Assembly: GCA_030867875.1 (NCBI GenBank) | Contig: JAOWCC010000311.1 | Location: 1 to 64,000, forward strand | From: Actinernus sp. WN-2022 | Taxonomy: Eukaryota > Cnidaria > Anthozoa > Actiniaria > Actinernidae | DNA: 64,000 bases | Reading direction: 5' to 3' | Part shown: in pieces, positions 10,570 to 19,163 of the stretch | Layout: each line of letters opens with the position of its first letter | Position numbering within the stretch: the first letter of the stretch is position 1 | Made by a program: the position numbers and the translations under genes | The notes under the pieces: model-generated | Databases searched by the model: none | What the model was told of the DNA's origin: nothing | Seen by the model: the letters and a program-made list of their open reading frames with translations, nothing else

Positions 10570-11007
10570 GTGAACTCATGTCCTAGATGTAATCATATGT
10601 CGTTCTGTTTACAATCTTTAGTTGTTATTGACTGGATTTGCTATCGCAATTTCAACATCAATCATCAATCCATCCAGTTGTTATATTTTCAAGGTATGTC
10701 ACTTCAAGCTGTTTTGTAAAACGTATTTGGTATTTGTAAGCGTTGTTTTATAGTATTACATCTAACCATGCTGTTTTATGTTTAGGGCGAAGGAGTGATT
10801 TTGTATTGACGATCGTCATCCATATTTCTGCCATATTCGAGAAAGGGGAAGTAAGGCACTTCAAGTTTGTGGTCAAATGTGTTCTATAATATATGTGAAC
10901 TTAACATCATTTCACATTTTAACCTTTTTTTTTTTTGTAGAGCGAATTAGCGTAGTAACGATTTACCTTCAACAACCTCACTGATTACCATTGTCAATTA
11001 CCATAGC
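10570..11007. other. Intergenic, no gene seen
   Basis: Contains a T-homopolymer at about 10926-10937 but no supported gene or repeat. Confidence 0.4.
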
Positions 11008-11154
11008 ATGTCCACCTACGAACCCCAAACTGATGACAACGTCTATGACGTAATAGAATACGTGGTTGCGGAGGTTAGGGTGGCGGAGGAGCTGGGGCTC
11101 AACTCACTTTGCGAGTTGCTCCGGCGCCATTTGCGCCTACTCATGCGGGGGTAA
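11008..11154 (+). CDS. Small open frame, 48 aa, unknown
   Basis: ATG at 11008 (context AGCATGT) to TAA 11152-11154. The product begins MSTYEPQTDDN, then an acidic/hydrophobic helix-like stretch and a basic C terminus LLRRHLRLLMRG. The sequence is GC-richer than its surroundings, which favours coding origin. No family recognised. It overlaps a second open frame (11079-11288), so it may be one exon of a frameshifted or spliced gene. Confidence 0.3.
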   Translation: MSTYEPQTDDNVYDVIEYVVAEVRVAEELGLNSLCELLRRHLRLLMRG

Positions 11155-11288
11155 TACCTGAAATAGACACGGGGGAAATAGAGCCCATGGGGGCGAAACA
11201 AGTGGTGGAGAAATCAAGGCAGGCAGATCGAATGAATGTAGACGGTGCTGGCAGGTCAAGAGAAAACGCTCTGGGAGTTATGTTTTGA
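11079..11288 (+). pseudogene. Overlapping 69-codon open frame, exon-like
   Basis: Open from just after GGTTAG, a possible 3' splice site, to TGA 11286-11288. It starts Gly-rich, is Pro-rich in the middle, then has EIEPMGAKQVVEKSRQADRM and a Gly/Arg-containing end. It overlaps the 48-aa frame by 76 bp in a different phase. It has no ATG until 11187. Codon composition looks gene-like, but no family is recognised. Remnant of a host gene or of a transposon are both possible. Confidence 0.3.
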
Positions 11289-11310
11289 AAGGTATAAGTC
11301 CCTCCAAGAC

Positions 11311-12024
11311 TTAAAGTGCCTATAACCCCAAAATTTATTTATTTTGAATTGAAACTTTAAACCATTATTTAGAACTTAAGGCAAAAATAGGAGGCTAAAA
11401 CTCAACAGTATTTTTTTTACGGCGTTTCAAAGTTGAGAACCAGAACATGTGGCCGTCAGTTTTCAATTCCCTTTGGGAGCCTGGAGACCAGTGGCCTGTG
11501 ACGTGTATGTAGTCAGGCGTTCGTTCAATCCCATACAAACGTCTCTTATTTCTGCGACTCTTGCAAGCTCACCACATGATAAATATCCAATGAAATATCA
11601 CCAAACTTGGTAAATGTACTAATTTCGTTGTGCTCTTTCTTGTGATGGAGTTTATTTCCTATTGATTAGACTATAATAGGACGTTTTTCCTTTTTGAATT
11701 CTTTTTCTTATTCAGATTTTCCAACTCCTTTGAGAATACCAAGACAATAGTCTAAATTAAAGGAACAAAAGAAACCGTGCAAAGGATTCTGGTAGTTGTA
11801 GTAAAAATGCGCCCGATTGACGTCATAATTCCAGGCTCTCACCAAGACTCGCGCTGACTTCCAACTGGAAACAGGAAGCCCAAAACGGATGTTTTCGCTA
11901 ACTTTGACGCAAGTAAAATCGTCGAAGTTTAGTTTTTTCACTTTTATTTTTTCGAATTCTTTGTCAGGGCGCTATACAGAATAGACGTCAAAAATTTTGT
12001 TTTTGGGGGTTATTGGCACTTTAA
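11311..12024. mobile_element. ~706-bp DNA transposon with TTAA target duplication
   Basis: TTAA at 11311-11314 and 12021-12024 flank ends that are inverted repeats: AGTGCCTATAACCCC on the left and GGGGTTATTGGCACT on the right, with one mismatch. TTAA duplications are characteristic of the piggyBac and Kolobok superfamilies. The interior has no transposase frame; the 77-codon minus-strand frame at 11708-11941 shows no recognisable motif. Probably non-autonomous. It sits directly between two stretches of gene debris. Confidence 0.75.
11818..11825. promoter_or_regulatory. Consensus CRE palindrome TGACGTCA
   Basis: Second perfect CRE in the window, inside the TTAA element, sharing TGACGTCATAATT with the site at 9899. 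Confidence 0.35.
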
Positions 12025-12139
12025 CGAAAGCTCAAGGAAAGGAGCTAAAAGTTGGGGCTACAAGTAGCTCTCGATAAGGCTCGGTCTTAAAACAGTCTTA
12101 AAACCCAAATCATATAACATTAGGAGCCATTTATTGACC

Positions 12140-12520
12140 ATGAAAATGAAAATCAAGACATTAACCGGTACTTACCCAAGTTTAGTAACCTTGGAAAGGA
12201 AAGAGGCCAGATACTATAGGTTGTCACAGAGTGTTCCACAGGGTAAGTGAAGAGTTTCAAGTGACACAGACGAAGATAATTCGTCGGATAGTGTAGTAGA
12301 AATTGTGGCTCTCGTCCCAGGGGGGAACAGCACTACCGCTCGTGACATTTTCATCGCCAAAGTTTTAAAGTATAACGCAAATGGACATACGGCTCGACTG
12401 GCTTGGTTCAAAGAACTAGAAGACACTCCAGACCATTTCGTATTCCAAATGGGCTCTGACGTTTGGGAAGAAAATGTAAAATCTTTGATTGTTTGTTTGT
12501 TTCAGAAATTTGATTCATAG
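12140..12520 (+). pseudogene. Coding-like segment with one in-frame TGA, running into the array
   Basis: From ATG 12140 one frame stays open to TAG 12518-12520 except for a single TGA at 12248-12250. The part before it ends YYRLSQSVPQGK. The part after has an acidic SDTDEDNSSDS linker, then a compact region with IFIAKVLKYN, ARLAWFKELEDTPDHFVFQ and SDVWEEN. This resembles small beta-rich modules in transposon-associated invertebrate proteins, but I cannot name it. G|GTAAGT at the TGA could be a splice donor. A weaker AAT|GTAAAA donor at 12474 plus the TTTCAG at 12505 would give a 31-base intron, implausibly short. The tandem array begins at 12490, inside this frame. Confidence 0.45.
12503..12505 (+). 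other. Strong 3' splice site at unit start
   Basis: TGTTTGTTTGTTTCAG|AAATTTG is a good acceptor with a T/G-rich tract. It lies at the very start of each unit, so the unit boundary falls just inside an intron end. An AATAAA follows 210 bases later with no other acceptor between, which would suit a terminal exon. Use is inferred, not shown. Confidence 0.35.
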
Positions 12521-12713
12521 AACATTTTACGCATTTTGGGATTTACCAGGTGTCACAAGTTCTAGATAATGTGTTTATGAAAAACCGACAGTGATAGTGA
12601 AATTTGGAAAATACATTTGCGTTCAATTCCTCAAAGTAATGTATGTGTATTTCTATGATAAGGGTGGTTGGAGGTTATAATGAGATGCTACCAATCGACG
12701 TATTAGAGTTTTG

Positions 12714-12719
12714 AATAAA
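12714..12719 (+). terminator. AATAAA polyadenylation signal (first in unit)
   Basis: AATAAA in TTGAATAAAGTGG, followed within 30 bases by GT/T-rich sequence, as expected of a plus-strand 3' end. Repeats in every unit. Confidence 0.35.
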
Positions 12720-12825
12720 GTGGTTGCTTTTGAGATTACTCTTGAAACTGATGGGATAGTAATTTGAAGACAAGTTAATCTGCTTATAGGGAAATAATAG
12801 AAATCGATTTATGCTTTTTCGATGT

Positions 12826-13062
12826 TTATGTCTTTTTGGTATGAGTTTTTAGATTTGTTTCGTAGAATATATGTTCTTCTAGAGTCATGCTTAGAAGAAG
12901 CATTGGCGGGCATTGTACATATCGAAGCGGTTCTATAGATAGCACTGCAATAGGATATTCTTGTCGCGCTTGTGTCAATTGTGGAGACATGTGAAAAGCG
13001 GCTTTTTCGGTGCCTGTCTTCGGATTTGAGAGATTTCTTATAAGATTGTATTGAAATTTCAT
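12826..13062 (-). CDS. Minus-strand small open frame, 78 aa, unknown
   Basis: ATG at 13062 with AAA after it; product starts MKFQYNLIRNLSNPKTG and ends basic (THTKKT). No signal peptide, membrane segment or known motif. Conservation between units is uninformative because the whole unit is conserved. The single substitution seen in it (54213, unit 13) is synonymous, which is too little to weigh. Confidence 0.2.
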   Translation of the reverse strand: MKFQYNLIRNLSNPKTGTEKAAFHMSPQLTQARQEYPIAVLSIEPLRYVQCPPMLLLSMTLEEHIFYETNLKTHTKKT

Positions 13063-13294
13063 TTCATTTACTTGTAATGTGGCTGTTTCATGTATTTGAT
13101 TATGAGTTGAGATAGATCAGGAACATTGAGTTTTGAAATTCTATAAGCTAGTGTCGGTGTTTTGTGTACTAAAGCTTCAAGGTTTATCTGAAAATGGAGC
13201 TAATCGGACAGGGGTGTGTGCAAATGGTGTCATAATTAGAATCTAGTGTATCCAAGAAAAACAACGGCAATCTTCAGTTGAGCTTGGCATTTGG

Positions 13295-13504
13295 ATGACA
13301 ACATGGCCACCGTTTCCACTTCTGCAGTATATTCTCCAAATGTCGAAGCTCATCTCGGGCGTAGATTACATTTACCAAGAAATAATAGTGCTTTGTCTCG
13401 TGCAGTTCATGTTGATCAGGCTAAAGCTGAGTGTCTTAAATATCATGTCCCTGTTAGTGTTTTTGTACCCGCGTACTATAACAACGTTTTGTGGCATAAA
13501 TTAA
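13295..13504 (+). other. Overlapping alternative frame, 69 codons, hydrophobic
   Basis: An ATG 8 bases upstream of the array-gene start opens a different frame with two hydrophobic stretches (around EIIVLCLVQFMLI and LSVLNIMSLLVFLYP). Its start context (TGGATGA) is weak, so ribosomes could scan past it to the strong ATG at 13303. Probably a shadow of the longer frame, but noted because it would make an upstream overlapping frame on the same mRNA in every unit. Confidence 0.15.
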
Positions 13505-13722
13505 TTTTAGATACTTTGAAACCTGCATTTATTTCTGTTGAAAATAGTAATTCCGAAGTTGTATATATCGCTCAGTTTACGAATATGATAGGTGTTAAGT
13601 TCCAGTGTTGGTTAGATGGTAATAGAGAATGGGAGATCACGGCCGAAGGCTGTTGGAGCCTAAAAGTTATCGTGTCAAAGCTCACCTCCACACCATACAT
13701 CGTCACCGCGTATCCTATTTAA
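13303..13722 (+). CDS. Array gene copy 1: 139-aa unknown protein, type A tail
   Basis: I chose ATG 13303 because its context AACATGG is a near-ideal Kozak site; an upstream in-frame TGA (13279-13281) rules out extension. The product starts MATVSTSAVYSPN and has a basic patch around GRRLHLPR (19-26) and a central HVPVSVFVPAYYNNVLWHK. The C-terminal third has a probable beta-strand pattern, ending YIVTAYPI (132-139). No signal peptide or membrane segment. The TAYP end and preceding strand pattern faintly recall EndoU/BECR-fold nucleases, but no catalytic His-His-Lys arrangement can be assigned; treat function as unknown. Stop TAA is 14 bases before a good donor (GAG|GTATGT). Evidence for real coding is the synonymous-biased A/B divergence of residues 106-135. 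Type A residues are G106, E111, S119, S125. Confidence 0.6.
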   Translation: MATVSTSAVYSPNVEAHLGRRLHLPRNNSALSRAVHVDQAKAECLKYHVPVSVFVPAYYNNVLWHKLILDTLKPAFISVENSNSEVVYIAQFTNMIGVKFQCWLDGNREWEITAEGCWSLKVIVSKLTSTPYIVTAYPI

Positions 13723-13733
13723 ATACTGATACT

Positions 13734-13742
13734 GAGGTATGT
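13734..13742 (+). other. 5' splice site just after the array gene stop
   Basis: GAG|GTATGT lies 14 bases past the TAA (16 in type B units). A stop this close to an exon end would not trigger nonsense-mediated decay in most animals, so a 3' UTR intron is possible. Candidate partner acceptors are 14936 and 15585. Confidence 0.4.
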
Positions 13743-14392
13743 ATATACTTTATCTGTTTAACCTAATGTACATGTCCTAGTTTATGTGGTAGAATTTCAG
13801 TCGTTGATAAAGTTTTATGGAAGAGATGATTTTGTGTGATTCAAAGCCAAAGGGAAGGGATGTGTTTCATTACTTGTTTACGTGGTGGAGCGTTCAGAAC
13901 TATTCCTCAACTTGCTATTCGTGTTTCACGATTCCCATTAGGTTTTAGTGTAGAGTATGTCTTAGCAATATTATGACGTTTTACAGAGCACATAGCATTT
14001 GTAGTATTGGTGAATCTCTTCGATGTGGCGCTTTTATAGAGAGTGTAAATATGGGTGGTGTCAAATGTCATTCATTCCTGCTTCTGTAGATATGTCGTTC
14101 ATTTTTTTCTCTTTGATAAAGGCAGCAATCATTTGGTTTTAAATTTTAAAGTATAACTACGTTCGATGGCGTTCCATGACGAGCGATTGAACATTATGAG
14201 CTTCCTCATCTTTGCGTAAGCAAACATTTTCTATCATGCTGGCACGTTTATTGACGACGTTTTTTGTAATAGGAACTCCGTTGCTGGTTGTTCGTGTGAG
14301 TTCTCACATTGTTCCTAAGTTAACTTTTTTAGAGCACATTTTAACGGATTGTGAGCTCTTGATTCTTCTTTGACAAGTTTATAATATACATC

Positions 14393-14400
14393 ATGCAAAT
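14393..14400 (+). promoter_or_regulatory. Octamer motif ATGCAAAT
   Basis: A perfect POU/Oct-1 octamer preceded by the AT-rich TTTATAATATAC. In units 3 and 4 this is exactly the first base of the duplicated 660-bp block, so those units carry two (21058 and 21718; 25057 and 25717). In animals octamers occur in histone H2B and snRNA promoters; use here is inferred only from sequence. Confidence 0.35.
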
Positions 14401-14599
14401 ACATTTAGGGAGAGAAACTGAGTTTGGTGGTGAGATTTTTATTTGCTACCGATCAATGTAATCTGACACAGATAGCGCGCTCAAGACTGGGTGTTGTCTG
14501 TGTTATAGGCGTCTATGGGTTGTTCTTTATGTTCACTATCGTAGTGACTTAAATTCGACGCTATTGTGGCTGGGACTACATTGATGGTGACGTTGTTTG

Positions 14600-14788
14600 A
14601 TGGTCACGATAATTAGAGAAACTATCGACTCCCATGTTTGCAATACAGGCTATTATGAGTGGCAAGTGGATCGAGGAGTTATTCAAAGCCCAGGGCTGCA
14701 TACTGAGCCTAGTTGCGCTCATATAGCGGTAAAACGATTTGCTTTCTTATCAGGGTGTATGAAAGTTTTCCTATCAAATACACATTAG
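14600..14788 (+). CDS. Small open frame, 62 aa, unknown
   Basis: ATG 14600 to TAG 14786-14788; product begins MVTIIRETIDSHVC and has three Cys. No family recognised. It lies between the octamer and the E2F-type site and is duplicated with them in units 3 and 4. A G-to-A change in units 8-10 (ACG to ACA, Thr) is synonymous. Could be an exon or chance. Confidence 0.2.
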   Translation: MVTIIRETIDSHVCNTGYYEWQVDRGVIQSPGLHTEPSCAHIAVKRFAFLSGCMKVFLSNTH

Positions 14789-14933
14789 CAAAGTCTTCAA
14801 TGTTTTTATTGTACTAATTTGTAATTAAGTTAATAACGACATCATGAGTAAACTCATATCAAATTAGCAATTCATACAATTTTAATTAGAAAAACTTTTA
14901 AATGAAATTTTAATATAGGTTTTTTATTTATTT

Positions 14934-14936
14934 CAG
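14934..14936 (+). other. 3' splice site candidate
   Basis: GTTTTTTATTTATTTCAG|AAG has a long pyrimidine-rich tract and is the best acceptor downstream of the donor at 13736/13737; the intervening 1.2 kb would be the intron. Confidence 0.35.
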
Positions 14937-15002
14937 AAGTATTTAACGTAAATACGTATAGGTACATTGAATTAGTAATAGCGGCGATTGATTCTTTTTT
15001 TG

Positions 15003-15027
15003 TTTTGGCGGGAAAGTGGGGGATTGG
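15003..15027 (+). promoter_or_regulatory. E2F-type site plus inverted CCAAT box
   Basis: TTTTGGCGGGAAA (15003-15015) matches the classical E2F consensus, and ATTGG (15023-15027), a reverse CCAAT box, follows within 8 bases, before GGGCGCGC. E2F plus CCAAT is the usual make-up of S-phase promoters. It is a GC-rich island within an AT-rich unit. An open frame (15005-15190, no ATG until 15124) reads across it, so coding and regulatory readings compete. Confidence 0.4.
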
Positions 15028-15188
15028 GCGCGCATCAGACTCATATCAGGCGCATGACTGGTACTCAATTTCGTTCCTAGAGCCCTCGGGTTTTTCGGGC
15101 AGCGGTCATTGGATCGGTTCTAAGATGGTGTTTAAAGAGGGTGACATACGAGGAATGTATTGCGGCATTTGTAACTATGACTATGGTT

Positions 15189-15210
15189 AAATCAAAACTT
15201 TTTTTGATTT
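15189..15210 (+). other. 9-bp stem hairpin
   Basis: AAATCAAAA (15189-15197) and TTTTGATTT (15202-15210) pair perfectly around a 4-base loop, directly at the end of the open frame that stops at 15188-15190. It does not match the histone 3' stem-loop. Confidence 0.5.
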
Positions 15211-15276
15211 CAATGATACAATATTGAGTTGAGTCAGCACATAGATCACATTTATTCATTTTTGAAGAGTGATTTA

Positions 15277-15415
15277 CACCTCGAAATCCACCTCGAAAAT
15301 CCAACTTGAAAATCCACCTCGAAAATGCACCTCTGAAATCTAATTCCAAAATCCAACTCCCAAATCCACCTTGAAATCCAACTCGAACATCCACCTCGAA
15401 ATCTAACTCGGGATT
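15277..15415. repeat. 12-13-bp minisatellite inside the unit
   Basis: About eleven degenerate copies of a CACCTCGAAAATC-like word stand in tandem. Copy order is the same in all units checked, so it has not changed length during array expansion. The 105-codon minus-strand frame over it (15077-15394, with repeated LDFRG) is a product of this repeat, not a gene. Confidence 0.9.
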
Positions 15416-15437
15416 TTAACTTGGCTTTTAGTTTATA

Positions 15438-15443
15438 AATAAA
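15438..15443 (+). terminator. AATAAA polyadenylation signal (second in unit)
   Basis: AATAAA in TTATAAATAAAAAAG, about 250 bases after the E2F-proximal open frame ends. Present in every unit. Confidence 0.3.
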
Positions 15444-15582
15444 AAAGATTGAATCGTGGAACAGTATTGTAACGTGCGAATTGAGTAAACAAATCCAAGG
15501 TCTACAGACAAGTCGATCAAACCACGTAGCTATTGATTATAGACTGAACAGTTCGCCTTGCCAAACCGGCTTTTTTGATTTT

Positions 15583-15585
15583 CAG
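15583..15585 (+). other. 3' splice site candidate
   Basis: CTTTTTTGATTTTCAG|GTC is a good acceptor. A GCA|GTATGT donor lies about 110 bases downstream, so an exon of ordinary size is possible, but no reading frame through it stays open without a stop. Confidence 0.3.
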
Positions 15586-15826
15586 GTCACTAGATCTGAC
15601 AAGTTGAAGTTGAGCTCATTTGGAACTGATGAGTTGTTGATAAGCGATTTTGGTGCGCGCTAATTGGATAACAAATCTATGACTCCGTGCAGCGCAGTAT
15701 GTTTAAAACTAGTTCATGTTCTTTTTTGCTGTACCCATTTTGTGTTTGTGTTTTCCAATTCGTTTTGATACTGAACTTTTGATAAAGATGTTTTTGATAT
15801 ATCAAATTGATCGTTTGATCTCGAAA

Positions 15827-18800
15827 TGTTTGTTTGTTTCAGAAATTTGATTCATAGAACATTTTACGCATTTTGGGATTTACCAGGTGTCACAAGTTCT
15901 AGATAATGTGTTTATGAAAAACCGACAGTGATAGTGAAATTTGGAAAATACATTTGCGTTCAATTCCTCAAAGTAATGTATGTGTATTTCTATGATAAGG
16001 GTGGTTGGAGGTTATAATGAGATGCTACCAATCGACGTATTAGAGTTTTGAATAAAGTGGTTGCTTTTGAGATTACTCTTGAAACTGATGGGATAGTAAT
16101 TTGAAGACAAGTTAATCTGCTTATAGGGAAATAATAGAAATCGATTTATGCTTTTTCGATGTTTATGTCTTTTTGGTATGAGTTTTTAGATTTGTTTCGT
16201 AGAATATATGTTCTTCTAGAGTCATGCTTAGAAGAAGCATTGGCGGGCATTGTACATATCGAAGCGGTTCTATAGATAGCACTGCAATAGGATATTCTTG
16301 TCGCGCTTGTGTCAATTGTGGAGACATGTGAAAAGCGGCTTTTTCGGTGCCTGTCTTCGGATTTGAGAGATTTCTTATAAGATTGTATTGAAATTTCATT
16401 TCATTTACTTGTAATGTGGCTGTTTCATGTATTTGATTATGAGTTGAGATAGATCAGGAACATTGAGTTTTGAAATTCTATAAGCTAGTGTCGGTGTTTT
16501 GTGTACTAAAGCTTCAAGGTTTATCTGAAAATGGAGCTAATCGGACAGGGGTGTGTGCAAATGGTGTCATAATTAGAATCTAGTGTATCCAAGAAAAACA
16601 ACGGCAATCTTCAGTTGAGCTTGGCATTTGGATGACAACATGGCCACCGTTTCCACTTCTGCAGTATATTCTCCAAATGTCGAAGCTCATCTCGGGCGTA
16701 GATTACATTTACCAAGAAATAATAGTGCTTTGTCTCGTGCAGTTCATGTTGATCAGGCTAAAGCTGAGTGTCTTAAATATCATGTCCCTGTTAGTGTTTT
16801 TGTACCCGCGTACTATAACAACGTTTTGTGGCATAAATTAATTTTAGATACTTTGAAACCTGCATTTATTTCTGTTGAAAATAGTAATTCCGAAGTTGTA
16901 TATATCGCTCAGTTTACGAATATGATAGGTGTTAAGTTCCAGTGTTGGTTAGATGGTAATAGAGAATGGGAGATCACGGCCGAAGGCTGTTGGAGCCTAA
17001 AAGTTATCGTGTCAAAGCTCACCTCCACACCATACATCGTCACCGCGTATCCTATTTAAATACTGATACTGAGGTATGTATATACTTTATCTGTTTAACC
17101 TAATGTACATGTCCTAGTTTATGTGGTAGAATTTCAGTCGTTGATAAAGTTTTATGGAAGAGATGATTTTGTGTGATTCAAAGCCAAAGGGAAGGGATGT
17201 GTTTCATTACTTGTTTACGTGGTGGAGCGTTCAGAACTATTCCTCAACTTGCTATTCGTGTTTCACGATTCCCATTAGGTTTTAGTGTAGAGTATGTCTT
17301 AGCAATATTATGACGTTTTACAGAGCACATAGCATTTGTAGTATTGGTGAATCTCTTCGATGTGGCGCTTTTATAGAGAGTGTAAATATGGGTGGTGTCA
17401 AATGTCATTCATTCCTGCTTCTGTAGATATGTCGTTCATTTTTTTCTCTTTGATAAAGGCAGCAATCATTTGGTTTTAAATTTTAAAGTATAACTACGTT
17501 CGATGGCGTTCCATGACGAGCGATTGAACATTATGAGCTTCCTCATCTTTGCGTAAGCAAACATTTTCTATCATGCTGGCACGTTTATTGACGACGTTTT
17601 TTGTAATAGGAACTCCGTTGCTGGTTGTTCGTGTGAGTTCTCACATTGTTCCTAAGTTAACTTTTTTAGAGCACATTTTAACGGATTGTGAGCTCTTGAT
17701 TCTTCTTTGACAAGTTTATAATATACATCATGCAAATACATTTAGGGAGAGAAACTGAGTTTGGTGGTGAGATTTTTATTTGCTACCGATCAATGTAATC
17801 TGACACAGATAGCGCGCTCAAGACTGGGTGTTGTCTGTGTTATAGGCGTCTATGGGTTGTTCTTTATGTTCACTATCGTAGTGACTTAAATTCGACGCTA
17901 TTGTGGCTGGGACTACATTGATGGTGACGTTGTTTGATGGTCACGATAATTAGAGAAACTATCGACTCCCATGTTTGCAATACAGGCTATTATGAGTGGC
18001 AAGTGGATCGAGGAGTTATTCAAAGCCCAGGGCTGCATACTGAGCCTAGTTGCGCTCATATAGCGGTAAAACGATTTGCTTTCTTATCAGGGTGTATGAA
18101 AGTTTTCCTATCAAATACACATTAGCAAAGTCTTCAATTTTTTTATTGTACTAATTTGTAATTAAGTTAATAACGACATCATGAGTAAACTCATATCAAA
18201 TTAGCAATTCATACAATTTTAATTAGAAAAACTTTTAAATGAAATTTTAATATAGGTTTTTTATTTATTTCAGAAGTATTTAACGTAAATACGTATAGGT
18301 ACATTGAATTAGTAATAGCGGCGATTGATTCTTTTTTTGTTTTGGCGGGAAAGTGGGGGATTGGGCGCGCATCAGACTCATATCAGGCGCATGACTGGTA
18401 CTCAATTTCGTTCCTAGAGCCCTCGGGTTTTTCGGGCAGCGGTCATTGGATCGGTTCTAAGATGGTGTTTAAAGAGGGTGACATACGAGGAATGTATTGC
18501 GGCATTTGTAACTATGACTATGGTTAAATCAAAACTTTTTTTGATTTCAATGATACAATATTGAGTTGAGTCAGCACATAGATCACATTTATTCATTTTT
18601 GAAGAGTGATTTACACCTCGAAATCCACCTCGAAAATCCAACTTGAAAATCCACCTCGAAAATGCACCTCTGAAATCTAATTCCAAAATCCAACTCCCAA
18701 ATCCACCTTGAAATCCAACTCGAACATCCACCTCGAAATCTAACTCGGGATTTTAACTTGGCTTTTAGTTTATAAATAAAAAAGATTGAATCGTGGAACA

Positions 18801-19163
18801 GTATTGTAACGTGCGAATTGAGTAAACAAATCCAAGGTCTACAGACAAGTCGATCAAACCACGTAGCTATTGATTATAGACTGAACAGTTCGCCTTGCCA
18901 AACCGGCTTTTTTGATTTTCAGGTCACTAGATCTGACAAGTTGAAGTTGAGCTCATTTGGAACTGATGAGTTGTTGATAAGCGATTTTGGTGCGCGCTAA
19001 TTGGATAACAAATCTATGACTCCGTGCAGCGCAGTATGTTTAAAACTAGTTCATGTTCTTTTTTGCTGTACCCATTTTGTGTTTGTGTTTTCCAATTCGT
19101 TTTGATACTGAACTTTTGATAAAGATGTTTTTGATATATCAAATTGATCGTTTGATCTCGAAA
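15827..19163 (+). repeat. Array unit 2 (type A)
   Basis: 3,337 bp. Distinguishing base: T instead of G at 18139, lengthening a T run. Confidence 0.97.
16640..17059 (+). CDS. Array gene copy 2, type A
   Basis: Same 139-aa product as copy 1 with no differences seen. Confidence 0.6.
   Translation: MATVSTSAVYSPNVEAHLGRRLHLPRNNSALSRAVHVDQAKAECLKYHVPVSVFVPAYYNNVLWHKLILDTLKPAFISVENSNSEVVYIAQFTNMIGVKFQCWLDGNREWEITAEGCWSLKVIVSKLTSTPYIVTAYPI

Larger units (their letters stand above)
12490..15826 (+). repeat. Array unit 1 (tail type A)
   Basis: Reference unit, 3,337 bp. Order by position: 3' splice site (12505), AATAAA (12714), minus-strand small frame (12826-13062), 139-aa frame (13303-13722), donor (13736/13737), octamer (14393), small frame (14600-14788), 3' splice site (14936), E2F-type site (15003), hairpin (15189-15210), minisatellite (15277-15415), AATAAA (15438), 3' splice site (15585). 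The stretch 13737-14392 and the last ~160 bases hold nothing I can name beyond a 14-bp palindrome TTTGATATATCAAA at 15793-15806. Subtract 12489 from these positions for unit offsets. Confidence 0.97.

Noticed and set aside
14160..14175. GTTCGA word resembling a tRNA T-arm
   Set aside because: No matching A-box, acceptor stem or cloverleaf around it.
14367..14386. TTGACA and TATAAT words resembling a bacterial promoter
   Set aside because: The spacing is only about 4-5 bases instead of about 17, and the context is eukaryotic.
15077..15394. 105-codon minus-strand open frame with repeated LDFRG-like residues, in every unit
   Set aside because: It is read from the 12-13-bp minisatellite and adjoining sequence; the repetition is at DNA level and no codon-level signal supports it.
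15481..15663. 60-codon plus-strand frame near the unit end
   Set aside because: It has no ATG, and a good splice acceptor lies in its middle with no open continuation.
12490..15826. Array unit as a known tandem RNA gene (rDNA, 5S, U snRNA, spliced leader) or histone cluster
   Set aside because: I looked for the conserved cores of these RNAs and for histone motifs and saw none; the hairpin at 15189 does not match the histone stem-loop.
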